From contig OZ020515.1 in assembly GCA_963971425.1 (NCBI GenBank), positions 38,545,198 to 38,609,197 of the forward strand: 64,000 bases of DNA, in the 5' to 3' direction. Made by a program: the position numbers and the translations under genes. The DNA is from Bryoerythrophyllum caledonicum. Its lineage: Eukaryota; Streptophyta; Bryopsida; Pottiales; Pottiaceae. The notes under the pieces are model-generated. The model worked only from the letters and a program-made list of their open reading frames with translations, ran no database searches and was not told the DNA's origin. How positions within the stretch are numbered: position 1 is the stretch's first letter; each line of letters opens with the position of its first letter. This document shows positions 34,879 to 44,815 of the stretch, in pieces.

Positions 34879-34920
34879 CTATTACTACTAAGCGGAGATA
34901 TAGAAACCAACCCGGGACCC
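34879..34920 (+). other. 2A-like ribosome-skipping motif in ORF2 of copy A
   Basis: Encodes LLLLSGDIETNPGP, an exact fit to the 2A consensus D-(V/I)-E-x-N-P-G-P with the usual hydrophobic run before it. In 2A peptides the ribosome fails to join the last Gly and Pro, releasing the upstream peptide and continuing with Pro. Here it would separate the low-complexity leader from the ORF2 enzymes. Seen also in copy B, so it is a family trait. Activity is inferred. Confidence 0.85.
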
Positions 34921-35559
34921 ATGCCTAATATACTAAAAAAACATCCCATCACACATAGGAAAAATGCCAAAACATACTTTATACCAAACACCATAAAACT
35001 ACAACCAGAATACAGACACATCACTCAAACATTTGCACCATTCCTTAAAACATCACATATACTACATCAACTACACAATATAATACACCCAAACCTTGCC
35101 CAATACATACAACAGAAAGATACGCACCCATCCACACACATCTTATATGTTCTAGCAATCACCATCCACCCAAATATAGACGAATGCAACCGTCTCTTAA
35201 ACCCACAAAACCCAAACATAACTACATGGGCCAACATACTATCAAGAACTTTATCAAACCTACAAAACCCACCCAAAAGACATATTGATACCCCACACCC
35301 CTATACAAAATTTCTTGCAGAAAACCAAAACATCATAAACCACGGAAACTCAATACACAATGAACTATACAAATTCATACACTGTCAAATTACACCCCCC
35401 TCAAGTAACACAATAAAACAAAAATTTTCCTACCTCCCTAACAGTCTAATAAATGAATCAATAAGATATTTTGACCCCTTACCAGAGTATACCCACCCCA
35501 CCTCTCCAACCTCTTATCTCCCTACACAAAACCGAAATATTAGTCCAAATAATGAAAGC

Positions 35560-36330
35560 GCAACCATAATCACATGGAATGCGGCCTCTCTAAACACTGC
35601 ACTACCTAGTTTACAAGATCTAATCACACACACCAACACAACACCAGCAGTCGTAGTTATACAAGAAACAAAAATATCAGCCACAAAATCCACAAAATAT
35701 ATAAAAAAACATATTTCAAGATTACAAACTCATTTTTAATAATACACACATACTAACAAGATGCATTCAACAACGAAGGCCATACACACCAGGCCGCGGA
35801 GGCCTCCTTACACTAATACACAAAAAATATGCCTTTCTTGGTAACATCAAAAAAATCTCTACCCCAATGAACATATCTCCCTACCTTCAAATCATTCAAA
35901 TCGCCAATCAACCTCTTCAACCATGGTTAATCTTCCACATGTATATGCCTTCTCACACCGAAGATACTAGATATATTATAGACATACAAAACACCATTAC
36001 ATCTCAAATGAACAATCACACTTACATGTTATGTAGGGACTTCAATAGAGACATAGCATTAATTGGTCGACAAAATGGTAACCAAAAAACCCCCCTCAAA
36101 CCACAGATTACCAATGGCGCTACTTCACAAAAAACCTAAACTACACTTACATAAATACTGACACACAATATTCTAGACAAGGTGGATATAACTACAGTGA
36201 CTGGAGTTTAATAGACAACTTTTACATAAATACAAATAATATTACACAATACATGTCTACAAGAAACAAAGACACTATTCTCAACTCAGATCACTCGCGT
36301 ATACAACTCCACATCCCATATAACATACTA
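35560..36330 (+). other. APE-type endonuclease domain of copy A ORF2
   Basis: Nicks target DNA to prime reverse transcription. Motifs in order: ITWNAASLN (Asn), VVIQETKIS (catalytic Glu), YMPSHTED, LCRDFNRDIALIG and LNSDHSRIQLHI. The usual GDFN is RDFN and SDHxP is SDHSR here, whereas copy B keeps CGDFNRDI and SDHSPI, so copy A has picked up damaging changes. A frameshift at about 35705 splits the domain. Confidence 0.8.
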
Positions 36331-36987
36331 ATTAGTCCCACCCCTATAACCACAAAAAATAATAATATCCGTATACTAAATCCCATCCCAAAAGACAACC
36401 TAGAAACATTCAACACAATTTTTTGAAGAAAACTCCATGCATATCGGCTCTCTTATAAACATACTGGAAAACAACAACCAACTATCTCAAACACAATGGC
36501 AAGAAACATGTCACGCCCTAGATAAAATTGTCAAAAATATCTCCAAAACATTAGAACATACTTGCAAAGCACAACCAATACCACAAATGACAAACCGCAC
36601 AACACAACAAGGTGGGTATTTACCCCGAAAACTCTCAAAAAAATGGAAACAACACCTAGCCGCATACCACACAATACGAAAAACTATCAGAATTGTAAAA
36701 AACAACCCACAATGGCGCAATCACCCCATATGCAACAAATTACTAACCATACACCACACCCAAATCCCCGTTCCACCTCCCCCGGACCAACCCCACGATA
36801 CATGGATAAAAGACATTGCGCTAATCGCAAAAAATGCTAATATACAAGTAAGGGGAATAACTACAAAATACTCAAAAGATAACATTAAAAAAGCCATCTC
36901 AAAATACAAACAACTATATGAAACTAGCCCCAAAAAAAAATAGAAAAGTTTTTAAAAAATCCAAATTCCCACCATTAGATTGTATCA

Positions 36988-39894
36988 TTTGACCAATACA
37001 ATAATATCCTAACTAGCCCCGAAGACATCGCAAACGAAATATACAATCAACAAACAAAAAATAATAGACCCACAGTACCAACATGCAACCACCAACAACA
37101 ACACCCAACGGAATGTACATGTGCAGTACGCCAATACCCATGGCATGATCTAGACGGTTTTATCCTAAACAAACGAGGCAAACCAGAAACTCCACTACAC
37201 ACATACTTTAATAGAACCATATACGATACATGTCTCTGCAACCTCGGAAACAACAAAGCCCCTGGGCCAGATCGTATACCGAACTCAATACTAAATAACA
37301 TGCCTCCAAGATTTCATAAAATGTTATCTCTATTCTTTTCTCAATGCTACAAACAAAAACAAATACCAAACTCATGGAAAACAAGTGCAACAATCTTACT
37401 CTATAAAAAAGGAGATCCCTCAATGCGATCGAACCACAGGCCAATTGCATTAGCCAACACAATATATAAACTCTACACTAGTACACTTACATCAATACTA
37501 TCCTCATATGGTGAAAAGTTTAAAATCCTACACGATAGTCAAGAAGGATTTAGAGCAGAAAGAAGTACCTCTCGACAAATACAAACCATAATAGCAGCAC
37601 TAGAAGACGCAAGATTCACTAATCAAGACATATGCATTCTATATATTGACTTCAAAAACGCCTTTGGCTCTATAGACCACGCTAGACTACTAGCAATAAT
37701 GGCGGATATCGGATACCCAAATGATGTAATTACACTAATTGGTAATATCTACTCTCAATCATCTACTCACTACATTGAAGAGCACTTTGGAAAAACTAAA
37801 CCCATCCCTATTCATAGAAGAACCATACAAGGAGACACACTTAGCCCATATCTCTTCATTATATTTTTAGAACCGCTTCTTAGATGGCTAGAAAGAGGCA
37901 AAAATGGATACACTTTTGGTACATCACAAGTCACCATAAACTCCGCCGCCTACGCCGATGACCTCACTGCCATAACTAACAAAATAAAATCATTACAAAC
38001 ACAAATTGATAAAATAGATAGATATTGCAAATGGACCGGTATGGACGTAGGCGTCCAAAAATGCGCTGCTACGGGGTGCCCAAATAAATCCAAAATAAAT
38101 CCAACCACATTTGAAGCACTAATGCAAGCTTCCAACATCAACTACCGGGGTCAACCAATCCCCATACTACATCAAAATGAAGCATATGTATACCTTGGAA
38201 CAAACCTTGTCCCCTCTCTAAAATGGAAAATCCAAATCCATACCACAACCACTAAACTCATTAAACAATGCAAAGAATTATCAACATGCCCAGCCACTAT
38301 GAAACAAAAAATTAAAATGATTGACACCGTAATACGCCCAGGTATTGCATACAGCTTCTACGCGGTACCATATTCCATACCGGCTATCAAAAAACTTGAT
38401 CAAAAGATTACAAGCATACAAAAAACCATTTGTGGAATGCCAAAATGCATGTCAAACGCGTTAACCCAACTACCACATAACTTATTCGGACTAGAAGCCT
38501 TCTCCCTCAAGAATGCCTATCTCAGGTGTATAGAGGAACAACTACAAAACGCTCTAAATGATAAAGGAAGGCTTGGAAAAATATATAACGGTCTAACCCA
38601 CTATGTTCTTGCCCAACACGGCAGGGCCGAACATATACCAAGCATAAAAAAGACGAATTGCACAAGATCACCAATATCACGTACCTTCTTCTTACTAAAA
38701 CACGTAGCAAAAGTCCACTTAAAAAGTTCCATCTCCAACTTTCTTATAGAACCAACCACACTAGAGAAAACTTGGACTCTAGAAACACAAAACCATAATA
38801 CACTTAACATACAACTATCTAAAAAATTACTACAAAAACTCCTATCAAAAAACATCTACGAACTAAAACAAATCTCCCTTCCCAATGGAACGCACATCAT
38901 GAACAATGAAGAGTTCAAAACCTACCACTTCACCCCATCAAAATTAATTAAAAGTGCCCTCAAAATTGCAAGACAACTCTTTTGCCACCCAACATACCCC
39001 CTCTCATACAATATTCATACAAATACAAATATATACTCACATACACTTAAAGACTCATACATCACTATAAACAACGACATCATCCCAACAAATATCCCCC
39101 CACCACAAATACACCCCTCCCACTCCCACCCACATCACCCCCGCCCCCCAAACCACATCCTCAAAAACCCCTCCACATATCCTATTGCCAACATCATACA
39201 TCACGAATATAAGGAAAACCAGATAATAACCAAATTAAAAACAACTACAACAGATACCTATGTCAATGGAATCACAACAACAACACCTACAATAAATGGC
39301 TCCCCCAAAGAAACATCTTCCCAAGACACAACCAAAAACGCCATCACACATAATATCAATAAACTAACACAATATTATCAAAAAATCCAACACAAGTTCT
39401 ACACCAAAATTATTCAAGCACATCACCCACAAAATCAATCCCAAGACACAAGGTCCATCACTCCACCCATAATAATCCCCCTACTAAACATTTACACAAC
39501 AGAATGTAACCCCGAAAATGACATTCTTACTACATCCAACACAATTAAAATAGACAAAGACCAAGCACACTTATATGAAGAAGATGGGCGACACCTCTTT
39601 ACCATCAAAATCAATAGACTCATATGGCTCTGGAACCAATACAATACTAAACTACAAACCCCTACAAACATTGAACCAATAACCCAATCATTTGAAACCA
39701 AAGTCATTTGGCTATACCAAAGATACAAATATAGAATACCAAAAAATAACCCCCTTAAACACACACAATATACAATACCGGGTACCCACACCGATACTAA
39801 ACTCATTAATCTCAACATTCAACATCCAACACTCATACTTTTCCTCCCCCGTCACATGCCCCACCAAACTCAACAAATTTTACTCCCCCTTTGA
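36988..39894 (+). other. Reverse transcriptase domain of copy A ORF2
   Basis: One open frame holds all core motifs: NNKAPGPDRIPNSIL (about 37250), NHRPIALANTIYKLY, SQEGFRAERST, ILYIDFKNAFGSIDH (motif A), IQGDTLSPYLFIIFLEPLL (motif B) and AYADDLTAI (motif C, TAC-GCC-GAT-GAC at 37951-37962). The catalytic aspartates are present. After the thumb region (about 38500) the frame continues through a long Thr/Asn/His-rich linker to 39894. The first ATG at 37300 is not the real start; the frame is open from 36988. Confidence 0.9.
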
Positions 39895-40215
39895 AAGAGA
39901 TAAAATATTTGGATCACTAGGGAGAGCTTTAGACTACAAATGGATAGGCAATGGAATAGCTCACCCTCACAATGAAGAAGAAACACATCAAGCACTACAC
40001 TGGGCAAGCCTCACGGCCAAAAATGACCCAAACCACACCTCCACCCTAATCATAACCCCGACAAAAACTGGTATCAAAACCCTAACCCACATTCGGGCCC
40101 CTTTCCTGACTCACACATCATTGTACTATTCGAAGCGGACACAATAACATATGAAGAACCCACTATCCCACCCGAACAAAATAAACCTAGGCTTGAACCA
40201 ACTACAATACAAATA
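39836..40215 (+). other. PCIF1-methyltransferase-like segment between RT and RNase H
   Basis: A distinct domain in another frame: KFYSPFERDKIFGSLGRALD, then WIGNGIAHPHNEEETHQAL, then STLIITP, continuing after a frameshift near 40110 as DSHIIVLFEADTITYEEP. The spacing of FGSxGxxxD, a GNG/GSF-like turn, a short P-containing motif, an acidic helix and a hydrophobic strand ending in P is what I know from the Rossmann methyltransferase core of PCIF1-type cap-adenosine methylases. The catalytic NPPF is replaced by AHPH, so activity is doubtful. Inference from pattern memory; a profile search is needed. Confidence 0.38.
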
Positions 40216-40469
40216 CTATGTGTCCATCACCAAAACAAAACAATGGGAACCTTAGAACAACTCACCACGCTCACATCCATAGCCAAAAGCCTGAACATAA
40301 ACCGAATACACACAAACATTACCTTGCCCACACCCCCCAAACACCAGTAAACCGTAGCAAAAAATGGTCTAAACTAGAATACAATAACAACACATTAAAC
40401 TATTCCATGACAAATCCCCCTCTCTCTAATTACCACACATATACACACCCAAAATATGACCCCATACAT

Positions 40470-40890
40470 AATTACTACACAGATGGATCCTTTAAAGAAC
40501 CAACAGAAAGTAGCCTTGGACATAGGCAGAGAGAAAAAGCTGGATATGGCATATACAATCCCAACAAAGAAATCAAACTAGCCAAAAGACTCCACGGACT
40601 TCAAAACATCCTCAGAGCAGAGATTATGACCATACACAGAACACTCCAAATCATCAACACAAAATATGCCAATGAACCCGCACATATTTTTACGGATTGC
40701 ATCAATGTCCTATGTCTACTAAACACACAAATAACACACCCCACTCTCCACAATAGCCACCCCAACAAAATAACACTCATGTCCATGGTTCAAATGCTCC
40801 AATATCGAACACAACCTACTACACTCCATAAAGTCAGAGCCCACGCTAATATAGAAGAAAATGAACAAGCCAATAAACTAGCCAAAGAAG
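40470..40890 (+). other. RNase H domain of copy A ORF2
   Basis: Removes RNA from the RNA-DNA hybrid. Motifs: YYTDGSF (first Asp, 40478-40492 region), LRAEIMTIHRTL (Glu), IFTDCINVLCLL (Asp), KVRAHANIEENEQANKLAKE. The last normally reads ADKLAKE; here Asp is Asn, so the fourth metal ligand is lost. Good match to the RNase H of I-group and algal LINEs. Confidence 0.82.
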
Positions 40891-41302
40891 GAAGAGAAAA
40901 ATCACATAAAAATGCCAAAGACCCACATGAGCATGCACATGCCACCCCATACTACTTCCAAAAAGAGGATTGGCCTTCCAAAGATGACACCTCGGACAAA
41001 GGCCCGGTCCGATTTTTAGGAAAATATCTCAAAAAACAAAACACATACAATGACATGGACATGATCTCAGAAAAATTTCTTAACATAGAAAAATGGACCA
41101 GCAATAATAACATAGACAATGAATTGTCTACAAACTTTTGGAAAAATCCCACCATTACCGATTCACAGGTTACATGCCTTATCAAATTACGCACTGGCCA
41201 ATATATGGGGAATGCCCGTAAACAATTCTTCTTCGGAATAGAACGCTTCCCATCCATAATATGCCCCATATGTACCTCTACAGACCTTGACACATGGCTA
41301 CA

Positions 41303-42144
41303 TCATACTACTAAAATCACAATCCGCGTAGTGAACCACGCAACGATCAATCGCGCAGTCAACCGTGGAGTGAACTATAGGAACGATGCAATCAACCGTG
41401 CAGTTAATTGCGCAGCCAACCACGCAGTGAACCATGTTACCTTTTTTTAATATAGTTTGTAATATAAAAACTACTTTCATATGGTTGGACTAATGCGTTG
41501 CAAAGCATTAGCTTGAGTTTTTGGGTGTCACAAATTTGCATTTGTGAGTTGCAATTTGTACTCTTGATTACAAGTTTGACGTTCAAAATATTTTTTGAGT
41601 TGAGCACTAAAAGATTGAATTGTAAATTATGAGTTGTAAACTTGGAGTGAAAAAGTTGTGAAGTTGGAGTTGTGATCTTGGAGGTTGGCATACAAAGTTG
41701 GAGTTGCAAAATTGCATATTCGAGTTGTGAAGATTAAAATTACAAGTTTTGAGGTGAGATTGCAAGTTTTGAGATTGTAATTGCAAATTGAGTTTGTGGG
41801 TGTGTGAAACTGAGATTGTAATTGCAAGTTGAGTTTGTGGGTGTGCAAAATTTGCATTTGTGTGTTGCAATTTGTGCTTATCCAAAATAAATTTGAAACT
41901 CTTGATTACAAATTTGACATTCATATCATTTTTGAAATTCCATGTTAAAATGCAAAAAATCTAAAACCTAATTTATTTTTTCTATTCTATTCTATTACAT
42001 TATTAAAATTCATGCATAGGTTTCAAAGACATATTAATATTTTATGTAGATTGTTGTTACCTTTCTTTTTTTATGTTTTGTGATATATAAACTAAATTAA
42101 AAATGGTTGAACTAATGCGTTGCAAAGCAAGCACCAACTACTAG
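41303..42144 (+). mobile_element. Nonautonomous Helitron inserted in ORF2
   Basis: Starts TCATACTACTAAAATCAC and ends with hairpin GCGTTGCAAAGCAAGC (42117-42132), eight bases, then CTAG (42141-42144). It is preceded by A (41302) and followed by T (42145), the exact A-T target of Helitrons, with no duplication. Taking it out restores an in-frame TWLHVLLKC across the site. No gene inside; it holds short repeats of CGCAGTCAACCGTG (41340-41440) and an internal near-copy of the 3' hairpin region at about 41480-41512. Confidence 0.88.
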
Positions 42145-42778
42145 TGTCTTACTAAAATGCCAAAACCACCACATACACTCCCTCATTGTTAAAAGGCACA
42201 ACAAAGCAGTATGGAAAATCCGAAAACTAATCACCTCACATAACAAATCCCGATGTTTCATACCCATGAATGCCGGCACTTTCAATAACAACCCACAAGA
42301 AAACACGGTTCCACCTTGGCTACTCCCATGTACATGTGCAACTCAACGATGCCAATATAATGCTAAATTTAAACCCAACATACTTTGCGTAAAAGGCCTA
42401 CCATACAACAACCCACCACCCATCCACATAGACTCAAACTATACCATCCAATTTATTGAATTCACGTACTATAATGGCAGATTCTCACCAGAAACAATAG
42501 AAAATAAAATAAATAAATATCAACCCCTCATCGAAGACATAAAAAACCTTGGATGGAAAATCGACCCCCTCATAGTCATCACGGCTGGTGCCCGCGCCAC
42601 AACCTATATCCCATCCATAAACATCCTTGAAGATACGTTCAAAATACCCATGGACAAAATTAAACATACCTTCAAAAATATCAACACCATCGCAATCCAA
42701 CATGCTATGTCCATACTTTTACATAAACAAAAAATTGAGAATAACCAAACCCTCCCAGATCCAAATGACACACCATAA
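42145..42778 (+). other. C-terminal Cys/His region of copy A ORF2
   Basis: Continues ORF2 right of the Helitron: KCQNHHIHSLIVKRHNKAVW and on to a stop at 42778. With CPICTSTDLDTWLH left of the insertion it forms a Cys-x2-Cys...His...Cys...His-x-x-x-RHN pattern common at the end of LINE ORF2 proteins, probably for nucleic-acid binding. The remaining roughly 170 residues (PPWLLPCTCATQRCQYNAKF and on) are unfamiliar. Confidence 0.7.
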
Positions 42779-43160
42779 AAAGTCCAACCTCCCCATAGCA
42801 CCACTCATTTCCTCTCCTTCCTCCCTCCCCCCCTAGTCCTTTTGTCTTTTTTTTTTCTTTTTTTTTAAATTTCCTTTTCTTTCTCCCCGCTCCCTTGTCT
42901 TGATTGTGGTTCACCTCTGTTATGACTTGCATCTTTATGGTTACTTGTTACATAGTGTTTACACTTGAGAGGGGGAAGTAGCTCCATACTACTAACTCCT
43001 TGCCTGGTGGGCACGGTCTTAGTGGTGGTGCAAACAAACACTTTATTCACGCCAGTCCCCTTCGGGAATCGGCGTTCTTCTTCTTCTTCTGACACTTTTT
43101 CTAATATACCATACACAATGGTGACTTTCGGCACCTCCGTGCCAAACAAATTATTATTCT
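42779..43160 (+). other. 3' UTR of LINE copy A with terminal stem-loop
   Basis: A strongly pyrimidine-rich stretch (42790-42900) follows the stop. At 43050-43074 the sequence folds as CGCC/GGCG with an inner TCCC/GGGA stem and CTTC loop, followed by five TTC units. Such a hairpin near the 3' end may be what the reverse transcriptase recognises. The exact 3' end is not certain. Confidence 0.5.
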
Positions 43161-43526
43161 AGGATGCAGTGTTTGGACACAATGGATATTATCTAGATAT
43201 TGCACTTAGGCATTATACGAGGAGCACCTTGGCATTACATGGGTATCACCTAGACAAAATTCTTGAATATTCCATGAATTTGGACATTTTTTATTTTTGA
43301 TTAAGTATGTACAAAAGTGACCAGTGCTTGGGATAGTGTACAAATTTGCGTTTGGATCCTTTAAAGACAACATCTGCAACCAGGCGTGGGAGATGCATAA
43401 GTGCGTTCATTTTGTCGCAACTAATCAATACATCATCTACACATTGGGTACATTTCATTGCGACTAGTTACTACAAACATCACTATAGTTTGTCCATTAG
43501 ACTCTAGCGCACATCCTTAGGGATCA
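43161..43526. other. Spacer without visible features
   Basis: No open frame, repeat or element end recognised. Confidence 0.3.
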
Positions 43527-44468
43527 AAGGAACTTAACCCCTAAAGGACCAGAGTCTCCTTCGGGGGGATTTCTGATTTTGGGCAGGTTCCTAAAATTAA
43601 AAAAAAAATCCTTTTTCTCTGAAATTTTTATTCTAGATTGCCTATGATAAGAGCTTCGTGGACATATTTTTATTTTATTTTTTGGATTTGTGGTTTGAAA
43701 GTTAGTACCACTTAAAGCAAAAAGTGGGGAGACCGGGCACCTCCAAAATTTTTGACAAAAGTTTCTATTGACATAGAGATTTTTCACACATATAAAGAAT
43801 ATTTCCTTTTCTGGAAATTTTCAAAAAAAAATCTTGTCTTTAGTGTAAAAAGGCATTATATTCCAAGTCAAACATTTTCACACATTGTCGGGCAACGGGG
43901 GAAAAAAACTTCATCTTCTCGACATAAAACCTAGAGATCTTCATATTTTTCACTTTTTATTTTTTCAAAAACAATATATGGTGCAAACCTTCTTATTGAC
44001 CGTTTGGATTATCATTTGAATACATACGTAGTTCACAAAAAAATAAAACGTGAAATCACAATTTTTGAACCTCCACTCCTTGCACACTTGTTTTGAATAT
44101 GCTACACCCCTTTTTTACCTCTAAAAATTGGTGTGCTCGGAAATAACATCATGCTTAAGACAATGGTATAGGATTTAGACCTTGTACAATGCAAAAATTT
44201 GATACAAAGTGAAGTCAAAGTCTGCTGGTCTACTCAACGCAGGGAAGAAAATGAACCATTGTTTTGACTTCAAACACTAAAATCTATCAATCCGTGCGGT
44301 GGATTGCAACCAAAATTTTATGGCATGTTTATATAGATGTCTATTTTAAGATCTTATGGTTGAAAATCCAAAATTCACTTTAAGATGTGATTTTCATGTC
44401 TCTTTTTGGCAGTGGCAGTTTTGGACTGGTTTTAGAGCGAAAGTGGTCGTGTTCCTTTAGGGGTTAAA
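43527..44468. mobile_element. Nonautonomous element, AACCCCTAAAGG family, copy 1
   Basis: Ends are TTAACCCCTAAAGGACCAG (left) and GTTCCTTTAGGGGTTAA (right), an imperfect inverted pair. The interior (for example CAAGTCAAACATTTTCACAC and TACCTCTAAAAATTGGTGT) is found in the same order, reversed, at 54289-55230. No coding frame. The superfamily is unassigned because no clear target duplication was seen. Confidence 0.65.
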
Positions 44469-44767
44469 TTAGGTTGCGGATAAATTGAGATGAAGTATCA
44501 GTTCACCAATTTGAAAATTACTCCAAAAGTGACCATCTGACACCTATGGGCCTCTCATCTTTAAAGGAATAATTAGAATCACCCTTTTGCAAATCACGTC
44601 CATTGATTTAATTAAAATATGAAAGAACATTTGTTGCTTACCTTGAAAATGGAGCAAACCTCACATTTTTCATGTAGTTCCTGCAATCTACATAAAACAA
44701 AGATTCCATCGGCCTTTCTAGTAAATATCACACTTAGACCGTGCACTGTGAATCATAGCATGTATAG

Positions 44768-44815
44768 TTAGATGTTGATCTTCTAATGTGGCTATTATTG
44801 TTTGGATTTGTCTAG
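44768..44815 (-). pseudogene. Sliver of LINE RT
   Basis: About 45 bp whose minus strand reads like the RT segment RQIQTIIAALEDA of copies A and C. It ends sharply at CTAG. Too short to say which copy it came from. Confidence 0.4.

Larger units (their letters stand above)
34474..42778 (+). pseudogene. LINE copy A, ORF2 polyprotein (2A-APE-RT-MT-like-RNase H-CCHC), frameshifted
   Basis: Would supply the endonuclease and reverse transcriptase for target-primed reverse transcription. Order: Thr/Asn/Lys-rich leader (34474-34878), 2A motif (34879-34920), N-terminal domain of unknown function starting MPNILKKHP, APE endonuclease (35560-36330), RT (36988-about 39500), methyltransferase-like segment (39836-40215), RNase H (40470-40890), Cys/His C-terminus (to 42778). 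Frame changes occur near 35705 (an extra A in an A-run), 36100, 36425, 36950, 39840 and 40110, and a Helitron interrupts it at 41303-42144. The start at 34474 is the first ATG of the frame; the true initiation site is unclear because copy B lacks a matching ATG. RT motifs are intact, so decay is recent to moderate. Confidence 0.85.
33990..43160 (+). mobile_element. LINE copy A, ORF2 half (non-LTR retrotransposon with 2A motif)
   Basis: Plus-strand element body: A/C-rich leader, ORF2 (34474-42778) and a pyrimidine-rich 3' UTR. ORF1 upstream at 28304-31714 presumably belongs to the same insertion, split by foreign sequence, but two separate insertions are possible. The sense strand is strikingly poor in G. 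APE endonuclease, RNase H and an N-terminal 2A together recall the I/Ingi group of LINEs; clade placement needs a tree. The 5' boundary is approximate. Confidence 0.85.

Noticed and set aside
34879..34920. The 2A motif as evidence of an integrated virus
   Set aside because: The surrounding frame is a non-LTR retrotransposon (APE, RT, RNase H); no capsid or viral polymerase is present.
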